From NCBI GenBank assembly GCA_045544955.1, contig JAZPZY010000065.1:62001-126000 (forward strand): 64,000 nucleotides of DNA, written 5' to 3'. Source of the DNA: SIG701 sp045544955. GTDB lineage: Bacteria > Bacillota > Clostridia > Oscillospirales > CAG-272. The notes beneath the pieces are model-generated. The model did no database searches, was not told the DNA's origin, and saw only the letters and a program-made list of their open reading frames with translations. The position numbers and the translations under genes were made by a program. Shown here piece by piece: positions 41,836-49,378 of this stretch. Numbering within the stretch: position 1 is the first letter of the stretch; each line of letters starts with the position of its first letter.

Positions 41836-42557
41836 TACGCATCACCAAACTTTCCAAAGGTCAACTCAAAAAACGCCGTCTCAAAATCCTTCTGGCAATT
41901 TCTCGAAATGGGTATACGGCATCCGGATTTCATCGTGATTTCCCTGGCTGTATACCGGCTGATCTGAAACACGTTTACAATATAGCTTCGGTGGCACTTC
42001 AGAAAACCGCTTTGTGCCGTGAATACATTTTCATACGAGTAAAACGGTTTCAGAGAAGAAAGGGTCGTACCGTCCGTCAGAACGAAATTTACGTGTTTTC
42101 CCTGCGCCTCCACGTATTCCACCTTCCGAAGCTCCACACGGCGGACGGACACAGCGTCCCTGATAAGAATGTATTCCGCCCGATCCGCCATATCTTCGTA
42201 CAGTTCATCGAGGCACTGACACATTTTCTTTTCATCGACGGGCTTCAAAAGATAACCGTCCGCGTGTACCGCATAGGAATCCACCGCAAACTCGGCGGAG
42301 GACGTAAGAAACACGATCTTCACCGTCTTATCCGTCCGGCGTATTTCTGCTGCGGCATCCAACCCGCTCACAAGCGGCATTACCACATCAAGGAAAATGA
42401 TATCAAACGGATTTTCTCCGTGTGCTTCTATCAGAGAATCCGCATCGCTGAAAAGCTCCACCGTCACGTTGTCCGATGCGGCGTGCCACCGGGAAATCAT
42501 CTCGCTTGCCGTTCTCTGAAAGGCATACATATCATCGCAAACAGCAATTCTTACCAA
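41835..42557 (-). CDS. LytTR-family response regulator
   Basis: A 240-residue AgrA/LytR-type regulator. The receiver domain has acidic residues in AVCDDM, the phosphoacceptor Asp57 in IIFLDVVMP and the lysine in GYLLKPVDE. The C-terminal LytTR domain (about 135-235) includes VEYVEAQGKHVNFVL, GFLKCHRSYIVNV and the final GCRIPISRNCQ. The start is TTG 42557, preceded by AAAGGGG; no ATG or GTG fits better. Its likely target is the direct-repeat site at 29906-29935 before the giant surface-protein gene (inferred from the site's match to the LytTR consensus). Confidence 0.9.
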   Translation of the reverse strand: MVRIAVCDDMYAFQRTASEMISRWHAASDNVTVELFSDADSLIEAHGENPFDIIFLDVVMPLVSGLDAAAEIRRTDKTVKIVFLTSSAEFAVDSYAVHADGYLLKPVDEKKMCQCLDELYEDMADRAEYILIRDAVSVRRVELRKVEYVEAQGKHVNFVLTDGTTLSSLKPFYSYENVFTAQSGFLKCHRSYIVNVFQISRYTAREITMKSGCRIPISRNCQKDFETAFFELTFGKFGDA

Positions 42558-42586
42558 GGCTTTTCCCCTTTCCCATATTCACTATA

Positions 42587-42616
42587 ATTATACCGCAAGC
42601 CGGCACTTTTTGTCAA
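42587..42616 (-). promoter_or_regulatory. Promoter of the two-component operon
   Basis: On the minus strand TTGACA (42611-42616), 18-base spacer, TATAAT (42587-42592). Near-consensus; no LytTR-type repeat is visible next to it, so autoregulation is not supported. Confidence 0.7.
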
Positions 42617-42647
42617 CAAGGCTTTGGGCAATCGGCAAGAGTTTTGC

Positions 42648-43445
42648 CTACTTCTTCCAACTTGGTTTCCGCGTAATGCTGTAACCGTAATACTTCTTGA
42701 ACAGCCGGCTTACGTAATTGGGATCTCTGTAACCGAAAAGCACAGCCGCCTCGTACAAGCGGAAATCTTCCTTTTCCACAAGGGTTCGGATGGCCGCCAG
42801 TTTCTCGGTGTTCACGTACTTTATAAAAGAAACGCCTTCGTTTTTCTTAAAAATAGAGCACAGGTATTCCGGCGATATCCCCAGATGCTCCGCCACGCTC
42901 TTCTCGGTAATAGGCAATTGAAGATTGCTTTGCACGTACTCCTTGGCACGGCGGGTATACAGCACTTCACTTGGCAGATTGAGTTTTTTATCCCTTCGGT
43001 TGCAGTAATCGATCTCACAGAGCAGTTCCAGAAAAGCAGACGCACCCCGGGTAGGCGAATCCTTAAAAAGAAGTTGATTGCGTATCAGCTGCTCAATGAT
43101 GTTTTCGGCTTTTTTCGTGCCGAGTTCAGCTGCGGTTATAATGGGAAGATACAGTCCGTTTGCGTTGTCCTGCACCCTCCATTTGAACTGAGCCATCACG
43201 GTGCGATGCTCGTGATAGGCATCCGCACGGACCTTAATCTCATGGGGACAGCGGGGCACACACATAAGATCGCCTTTATTTGCCACGTATACTTTTCCGT
43301 CATATTCGATGGTGGTTCCCCCCTCCGTTAGGATCGCAATCTCCATGCTGTCTGCCCTGATGTTAAGAGTTCGGCTATACGCATCCGCGTGATATACATG
43401 GGCAAATATCACCTGCGGCATCGTTTCCACCTCAACGGTCTGCAA
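42648..43445 (-). CDS. AraC-family transcriptional regulator
   Basis: A 265-residue regulator with a cupin-like sensor half (GTTIEYDGKVYVANKGDLMC then VPRCPHEI) and a C-terminal double helix-turn-helix (ITEKSVAEHLGISPEYLCSI and AVLFGYRDPNYVSRLFKKYY). It is divergent from the glycyl-radical-enzyme remnant across a 145-base region with two facing promoters, so that locus was probably its target. The frame starts with ATG 43445 after a GGAGGTGCG site. Its own gene looks intact although the neighbouring pathway is damaged. Confidence 0.85.
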   Translation of the reverse strand: MQTVEVETMPQVIFAHVYHADAYSRTLNIRADSMEIAILTEGGTTIEYDGKVYVANKGDLMCVPRCPHEIKVRADAYHEHRTVMAQFKWRVQDNANGLYLPIITAAELGTKKAENIIEQLIRNQLLFKDSPTRGASAFLELLCEIDYCNRRDKKLNLPSEVLYTRRAKEYVQSNLQLPITEKSVAEHLGISPEYLCSIFKKNEGVSFIKYVNTEKLAAIRTLVEKEDFRLYEAAVLFGYRDPNYVSRLFKKYYGYSITRKPSWKK

Positions 43446-43483
43446 AATGTACGCACCTCCTCCGTGGGGATATATCTGATTTT

Positions 43484-43512
43484 ATTGTAGCAGATCATAT
43501 TAGTTTTGTCAA
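43484..43512 (-). promoter_or_regulatory. Promoter of AraC-type gene
   Basis: On the minus strand TTGACA (43507-43512), 17-base spacer, TACAAT (43484-43489). Confidence 0.7.
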
Positions 43513-43530
43513 GATTCTTAAATCCGTTTA

Positions 43531-43558
43531 TTGACACCCGCTCACGGCATTGTAAAAT
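43531..43558 (+). promoter_or_regulatory. Promoter of the glycyl-radical-enzyme remnant
   Basis: TTGACA (43531-43536), 16-base spacer, TAAAAT (43553-43558). It faces away from the AraC promoter, the two -35 elements being 18 bases apart. Confidence 0.6.
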
Positions 43559-43590
43559 AAAACCATAATAACTTGGAAAGAAGTTCACCG

Positions 43591-44633
43591 ATGAAATTGT
43601 TTGAAAGTCTGGATAAAGAGTGGAACGAACCGGGAAAAGGCACCTACGCCCCCTATTATTTCCGCTATCTGGGATACAAAAAAGATCTGGCTGCATCTCC
43701 TGCCGTTCTGCGGGCAAACGGCATCTGTGCCCTGTTCACGGAGACAACGCCCGTCATACTGAAAAGTGAATGGATTGCCGGGAACAAAAAATCGTTATTT
43801 TGTGAAGAAAATGAAATCGTTCTACGTTACGCAAAAGAGCTGACGGACACGCTTCTGCACCGGGTATTCCGCACGAATGCCGATCACTTCGCGCCCCATT
43901 ACGAGCATGTTTTAGCCGTTGGCATCGGCGGATTGAAGCAGGAAATCGACGTCTCTTTGAAAAAATACGTCGGCGACGCGGACAAAACGGAAACGCTCTG
44001 CGCCATGAAGCAGACCCTGTGTGCGTTCAGCACTATGATTGAAAATTATGCGTCCGCCGCCGAGGCGGCCATGGGAAAGGAAGGCTTTGACGACCGGCGT
44101 CTTCGGTTTATGGCGGACAACTGCCATGCCATAGCTGACGGCGCGCCCCAAAACTTTGCCCAGGCACTGCAGCTCGTATGGTTCTGCCATTTGGCATTCC
44201 GCATGGAAGGAAGAGCCGCCATGGCGCTCGGTCGGCTGGATCAGTATCTGTATCCTTTTTACAAAGCCGATACGGAGGCGGGAAGAATTGGCGACGAAGA
44301 AGTGATTGAGCTTCTGAAAAACGTGTTCGTCCGCCTGCGGGACGGGGTCTCCAACGACATCGTCAATATCTGTCTTGGCGGGCAGAACGCCAAAGGTGAA
44401 TGTCAGATCAATCCGCTCAGTTACTGTATCGTACGCGCGGTGCGGAACTGCAACTTCCCCGGCCCCAATCTGTCTCTCCGGTATACTGAGAACACCCCCG
44501 ACGATTTTCTGGACGAATGTCTCAAAACCATCGGAACGGGACTTGGCTATCTCCGGCACTCATGAACGATGACGTAAACATCGCCGCATTGAAGCAATAC
44601 GGCTATGCGGAAGAGGACGTGTACAACTACTGC
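43591..44633 (+). pseudogene. Glycyl radical enzyme (pyruvate formate-lyase-like), frameshifted and truncated
   Basis: The first 320 residues read as the N-terminal part of a PFL/glycerol-dehydratase-type glycyl radical enzyme (GAPQNFAQALQLVWFCHLAF, QYLYPFYKAD, NDIVNICLGGQ). Near 44551 two extra bases (CT) break the frame: the in-frame reading ends GYLRHS, while the next frame continues correctly as PALMNDDVNIAALKQYGYAE to YNYC. The active-site cysteine region then stops abruptly at 44633 and sequence of a different family follows in frame. The thiyl-radical and glycyl-radical domains and any activating enzyme are absent, so it cannot work as an enzyme. ATG 43591 has only a weak GGAAAG site. 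Confidence 0.8.
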
Positions 44634-45005
44634 AAGGCTCTGCAGGCGAAAAATGACGGTCTCGGCGTGGATCTGTGCGTGGAATGTTCCGGTGCTCCCG
44701 CCGCCGTGGTACAGGGCATGGATATCCTCCGCAATCGCGGTGTGTACCTCGTTCCCGGTCAGTACAGCGCGTCGGGCGGTATTGAAATTCAGCCGCAGAT
44801 GATTACGTTCAAGGCACTGCACATCATCGGCTCTTCCCAGTATTCCATGTGCGACGTGCGCACGTATCTTGACTTTTTGGCATCCCACACCGAGCTGCAC
44901 AAAAAAATCGAAAAACTGGGCACGAAATTCAAAGTTTCCGAAATCAATGATGCCATCGCCTTTGCCAAATCCGGCAAAAACGTGAAAACGCTGCTGGTGA
45001 AATAA
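44634..45005 (+). pseudogene. C-terminal remnant of a zinc-type alcohol dehydrogenase (MDR family)
   Basis: About 123 codons that read as the second half of a medium-chain dehydrogenase: GLGVDLCVECSGAPAAVV is the end of the Rossmann fold, followed by GVYLVPGQYSASGGIEI, FKALHIIGSSQYSM and the terminal NDAIAFAKSGKNVKTLLVK. The catalytic zinc domain and the first part of the NAD fold are missing. It is joined in frame to the glycyl-radical-enzyme remnant at YNYC, so a deletion probably removed everything between the two. The normal stop codon is kept. Confidence 0.75.
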
Positions 45006-45006
45006 C

Positions 45007-46332
45007 ATGGCTCTTATCATTTTTTCCGGTCAGAGCAATATGCAGGGGCAAAGCGACCGGCTTTCCGAAAATGCCGTGGTGGAGGATGCGTACGAATACA
45101 AATTTCTCACCGACGAGATAGTGCCTCTCCAAAATCCCGTGAAAGCCGACGTGGGCATTGAAAAATTCGGCATCATCCGGGTAGGACGCTTTGTCGGTGA
45201 CGGCACGGCAGACGCCGCCCGCCGCACGGAGCTTTCGAACAATATTCTTGCCGGCGAACGGGTAGATCTGGTAAACCACGTTTCCACCTATCTCACCGCC
45301 ATGATCCCCGCCGGCTGCTTTGTGGATATTGCCAACGTCAACAGCGATATCATCGATTACAGCAAACCCTGGTATCACAGTTACGTGAACGAAAACCTGA
45401 AGATCGACGGCCGTCTGTACGGTGTTTCCAACTGGTTTGAGTTCTCTACCATCACCCGCGGCACCGTTATCTTCTTCAATATGGAAATGTCGGAAGCGCA
45501 CGGCGTGGGCGATCTGTACCAGATCGCCCGGGACGGCGACTGGACCTATGAAAAAATGATGGAGATCGCAGAATCGGTAGGTGCCGATCTGAACAACGAC
45601 GCCGTATACGACGATAACGACCGCTACGGGCTGGCAAGCCAGCAGGACTGCTGGTTCCAGCAGGTATACACCACCGGCTATCAGTTCGTAAAGGCCACCG
45701 AGGACGGCTCTCTTGCGGTATCTGACATCGACGACCGCTTGATTCATGCCTTTGACACCGTACAGAAGATCTACAAATCCAACTGGTACCAGAGCTTCAA
45801 GAACTACGGAGAAACGGCACGCGACATAACCATCATGTACGAAGGATTCAACAGCGATCGGATCCTGTTCTTGCTCCGCTTCATCAGCGATACCAGCGCA
45901 CAGGCACTCCGGGACGGCGGTAAGTTCGGCATTCTGCCCACGCCCAAGTTCACAAAGGATCAAGAGTACGGCACCGCTACCCTGCCCACCATTTCCTGCG
46001 TACCGGTAACTGCCGGCAGTGTACGTACTTCTGCCATTATTTTGGATGCTCTTGCCTCGAGTACGTACAAGTACACGCGTCCCGCTTACTTTGACGTGGC
46101 ACTCTCCTATAAGTACGTAAACGATGCGGAATCCCGGGAAATGCTGGATATCGCTTTCGCCAATATGCACTGCGATTTCGGCTATATGTACATGTACAGC
46201 GGATTCGGCAGCGAGATCCCCATGACGCTGAGCCGTGCCGCCAATCTGGCATCCTGGATCGCCACCTACAAGCCCAGAACCGATGCGGGACTTATGACGC
46301 TGGTAGAGCAGGTGAAAAATCTGCCGCAATAA
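45007..46332 (+). CDS. Chimeric ORF: sialate O-acetylesterase-like head fused to an ABC solute-binding protein
   Basis: A 441-residue open frame built from unlike parts. Residues 1-45 are the start of an SGNH-type carbohydrate esterase (IIFSGQSNMQGQSDRL, catalytic serine block). Residues about 46-62 (VGIEKFGIIRVGRF) look like a distant piece of the same esterase. From about residue 75, NNILAGERVDLVNH to KPWYHSYVNENLKIDG and on to the end reads as an extracellular sugar-binding protein, lacking its signal peptide and roughly the first 130 residues. Neither enzyme nor binding protein is complete, so function is doubtful. No permease genes follow. It starts two bases after the dehydrogenase remnant. 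Confidence 0.65.
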   Translation: MALIIFSGQSNMQGQSDRLSENAVVEDAYEYKFLTDEIVPLQNPVKADVGIEKFGIIRVGRFVGDGTADAARRTELSNNILAGERVDLVNHVSTYLTAMIPAGCFVDIANVNSDIIDYSKPWYHSYVNENLKIDGRLYGVSNWFEFSTITRGTVIFFNMEMSEAHGVGDLYQIARDGDWTYEKMMEIAESVGADLNNDAVYDDNDRYGLASQQDCWFQQVYTTGYQFVKATEDGSLAVSDIDDRLIHAFDTVQKIYKSNWYQSFKNYGETARDITIMYEGFNSDRILFLLRFISDTSAQALRDGGKFGILPTPKFTKDQEYGTATLPTISCVPVTAGSVRTSAIILDALASSTYKYTRPAYFDVALSYKYVNDAESREMLDIAFANMHCDFGYMYMYSGFGSEIPMTLSRAANLASWIATYKPRTDAGLMTLVEQVKNLPQ

Positions 46333-46337
46333 ACATC

Positions 46338-46366
46338 AAGGGCCTCCGACATTGCCGGAGGCCCTT
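46338..46366. terminator. Hairpin between convergent genes
   Basis: AAGGGCCTCCG (46338-46348) and CGGAGGCCCTT (46356-46366), 11-bp perfect stem. T-runs are short; placed between convergent genes. Confidence 0.7.
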
Positions 46367-46386
46367 GGTTATGCTGCACGCTTGCT

Positions 46387-47610
46387 TTACCGGAAGGATG
46401 CCCGGTATTCCTTGGGCGATTTGCCCACCAGTTTTTTGAACATTTTTGAAAAATACTGCACGTCCATTACGCCGCAGTGAGAGGCTACGGTCTGAATCTG
46501 GAGATCGGTATTCTTCAGCAGATAATCCGCATGGTGAATCCGCTTTTCCCACACGTATTCGGATACCGTTTTCCCCGTCTCTTTTTTGAACAGAGTGGAA
46601 AGATAGCCGGGGCTTATATCCTGACGGGCGGCAAGAGTATGCAGCGTCAGATCGGCGGAAAGATCCGCATCCACCGTGAGTATGGTTTTCTGCACGAGAG
46701 GAGAATACCTCCGTATGGAATGATTGTAAACCAGCCGGCAGTAGGCGGAAAACATTTCCTTCATAAGATCCGTGGATTCACGGAGAGAGGTGCTGTTTTC
46801 GATCCTTTCCGCAAATTTTGAGGAAATCCGGTCAATATAGAAGGGGTGGACGCCGCCCGTCTCGGCCGCTTTCCGCAGAAGCGTATTCATGATGATGCTG
46901 TAATTTTTTGCGTTGCGAAGCGGATCCGCCGTTCGCATCTCAAAGGGATGCTCCTCCAAAGCCGCCATGAGAATCTCCGTTTTGTGCTGCTGTCCCCGTG
47001 CCACTGCCTGAATGAGATCGTTTTCAAAGGCGTACCGTGTCTCCATAAGGGCCACCTTAGCCGCTATATCGCCGGCCGCATCTCCCTTGGCAAGGGGATG
47101 AATAGGGGAAAAAGGCAGTACTGTCTGCTGATTCACGTCTACAACGGCAAAGGCAGGGCTGTGCCACAGGCGTTCACAGAACGTATCCAGCACGGCAAAA
47201 AAGCAATCGTTTCCGGAGATCACGGACAACGAGGCGTAATATTCTTCAAAATACGACTGACTCGCCGGGGCGATCCCCATGGATTCTCCCAGTTCCAGAA
47301 GTTCCTTTGCCGACAGCGGTGCCTCCAGATACGGCCCGATCAGAAGAAGCGTTTCCTCCTCCCCGTCCAACAGCAGCATACAGATATGCCGGCACCGGAA
47401 TACGTCTGCAAAAGTATACCGGGTAACAGGCTCGATTTTCCCCAGATACTCCCGGACGGTTGTCTGCGGTGCGGGCACCATCCCCGTCAGCTCCCGAAGG
47501 CACGGGGCAATCAGTATTTCAGCCGGCTCCGACGGAGAGATCACCCTCACGGGTACGCGGCATTTCGTCAGAATATCCTGCAGAAAGGAAAATTCCGTTT
47601 CGTTGTTCAT
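46387..47610 (-). CDS. AraC-family transcriptional regulator (large sensor domain)
   Basis: About 407 residues. The first 290 residues form an unrecognised sensor region, with a PocR-like feel (CRHICMLLLDGEEETLLLIGPY) but no diagnostic motif. The C-terminal 100 residues carry the AraC double helix-turn-helix: LTLHTLAARQDISPGYLSTL and VASHCGVMDVQYFSKMFKKL followed by GKSPKEYRASF. It is divergent from the GPH transporter and GH2 glycosidase genes, probable targets for glycoside use. ATG 47610 is chosen because GAAGGG lies six bases before it; ATG 47616 and 47628 are possible. Confidence 0.83.
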   Translation of the reverse strand: MNNETEFSFLQDILTKCRVPVRVISPSEPAEILIAPCLRELTGMVPAPQTTVREYLGKIEPVTRYTFADVFRCRHICMLLLDGEEETLLLIGPYLEAPLSAKELLELGESMGIAPASQSYFEEYYASLSVISGNDCFFAVLDTFCERLWHSPAFAVVDVNQQTVLPFSPIHPLAKGDAAGDIAAKVALMETRYAFENDLIQAVARGQQHKTEILMAALEEHPFEMRTADPLRNAKNYSIIMNTLLRKAAETGGVHPFYIDRISSKFAERIENSTSLRESTDLMKEMFSAYCRLVYNHSIRRYSPLVQKTILTVDADLSADLTLHTLAARQDISPGYLSTLFKKETGKTVSEYVWEKRIHHADYLLKNTDLQIQTVASHCGVMDVQYFSKMFKKLVGKSPKEYRASFR

Positions 47611-47652
47611 ATTCATCCCTTCTTTCATGCAAATTTTCCAAACACTGTTGTC

Positions 47653-47681
47653 ATTATAGCACGATTGCTTTACAGAATCAA
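47653..47681 (-). promoter_or_regulatory. Promoter of the large AraC-type gene
   Basis: On the minus strand TTGATT (47676-47681), 17-base spacer, TATAAT (47653-47658). Confidence 0.7.
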
Positions 47682-47753
47682 TAAATTATTCGCACAAAAA
47701 TAAAAATAATACAAAAATACATGAAAATAATACTCACCTATATAATATGGGTA

Positions 47754-47762
47754 TGGTATAAT
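47754..47762 (+). promoter_or_regulatory. Extended -10 promoter of the transporter-glycosidase operon
   Basis: TGGTATAAT (TG 47754-47755, TATAAT 47757-47762); another TATAAT lies at 47741-47746. No good -35 is present, which fits activation by the divergent AraC protein. Confidence 0.55.
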
Positions 47763-47826
47763 AATAAAAATACTCCCCATATTTCAATTTTTTATCTCAA
47801 AAAACAGCAAAGAGAGGTCTTGACTA

Positions 47827-49286
47827 ATGAAAAAAGAACAAGCAACCACCGCAAACGGCAAGCGGCCGTTCGGCATACGCGACTCTCTCGCATATGCAGC
47901 GGGCGACCTTGGATGCAACATGAGTTTTGCGCTCAAGGGCACCATGGCACTGTTCTGGACACAGGTTATGGGCATGAGTGCCTGGTATTCTCTGCTTCTT
48001 GTTATCGTGCAGTTCTGGGATGCCATCAATGATCCGCTGATCGGATCCATGATTGATGCAGATCAGCACCGGTACAAAAGAAACAAATTCCTGCAGTACA
48101 TCTGGATCGGCTCTCTTGGGCTGATCGTAGGCGGTGCATGCTGCTTCCTTCCGTTTCCCGGTGCCCCCGTTTGGGCGAAATTCATTATCTTCATTGCGGG
48201 ATATGTAGTCTGGGATGCTTTCTACACCATAGCAAACGTTCCCTACGGCTCTCTGCTTTCTCTCATCTCCAATGAACCGGCAGACAGAGCCCCTCCCTTT
48301 CCGCATGGCGTTCCATTGGCTCTATGGTGGGCAATATGCTTCCTATGGTCATCCTTCCCTTCCTCATCTACAACGAGGATGAATCTCTTAACGGAAACAT
48401 GGTGTTCGTGGCTGCCCTCGTTATGGGTGTTCTCGGCTTCATTTGCTTCCAGTTTATGATCAAGAACACGGAGATCCGCGTAGAAACGCAGGCGCAGTTA
48501 AACGAAAATCAGCCCAAATTCAACGTATGGAAAGCACTTGTCAACTTCGCAAAGAACCGCCCCGCTGTCGGTGCGACGCTTGCAGCTATGGGTATGTTCA
48601 TCGGTATGCAGGGCGCTGCCACTGCCGTTTCCGTTACGTTCCAGATCTACTTCAAAAACACGGAGATCTCCGGTATCGTTCAGCTCTTTGCGATGATCCC
48701 GATTCTCGTCTTTACTCCTCTTGCCCGTAAGAGGGTCGTTAAATTCGGCAAGAAAGAGCTGGCGGTCGTAGGCTCCATTGCTTCCATCATCGGCGGCCTC
48801 GGCCTGTTCATTATCACCCCCGATAACACAGGACTTGACCTTATCATCTATATCCTCTGCCAGCTGGTTTACAGCCTGGGCCTTGGCATCTACTCCACCG
48901 TATCCTGGGCTATGATGGGCGACGCCATCGACTACAACGAATGGAAGACCGGCAGACGTGAGGAAGGCGTTGTATATTCTCTCCACTCCTTCTTCCGTAA
49001 ACTGGCTCAGGGTATCGGTCCCGCCGTTGCCCTCCTTATCATGCAGAGTATGGGCTATGTGAACAACGCTGTGGACCCCGAAACCGGTGCTGCTTTTATC
49101 GACGTTACCCTGCTCCCCTGGGAATTCGCAGTGGAACTGCGTACTCTTGTCGCTGTTCTGTTCCTGGCTTCTGCAATCATGCAGTTCATTGGTCTCGGTC
49201 TTATCTATAACCTGGACAAGAAAACCCTTGCCCAGATGAACAAAGATCTTGGCCGCGATGTGGAAGGCGACGCACAGGCTCAGTAA
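47827..49286 (+). pseudogene. GPH-family sugar:cation symporter, frameshifted
   Basis: Twelve-helix glycoside-pentoside-hexuronide transporter (MelB/XynP-like). The first frame covers about 155 residues (DSLAYAAGDLGCNMSFALKG, DAINDPLIGSMIDA, YTIANVPYGSLLSLISNEP). It then breaks near 48292-48296, where CCTCC stands in place of one codon; the rest continues two bases out of frame as LSAWRSIGSMVGN to the end at 49286 (GDAIDYNEWKTGRREEGVVY). Joined, the protein would have a normal length of about 486 residues. As read, it is broken. A sequencing or assembly error is possible and worth excluding because the downstream GH2 gene is intact. ATG 47827 follows AAGAGAGG. Confidence 0.85.
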
Positions 49287-49293
49287 TTTTTGC

Positions 49294-49324
49294 GAGGTGT
49301 CCGGTGGTTGCCGCCGGACACCTC
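49294..49324 (+). terminator. Hairpin between the transporter and the GH2 gene
   Basis: GAGGTGTCCGG (49294-49304) and CCGGACACCTC (49314-49324). It has no T-run and lies inside an operon, so a message-stabilising or attenuating role is more likely than full termination. Confidence 0.5.
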
Positions 49325-49378
49325 CCTTGGATTTTCTGCATTACCATCTGAACATTTGCAACAAAAAGGAGAACTTCT

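Noticed and set aside
43409..43717. 102-codon minus-strand frame across the divergent promoter region upstream of the AraC gene
   Set aside because: It covers both promoters and the start of the glycyl-radical-enzyme remnant; no ribosome site or motif.
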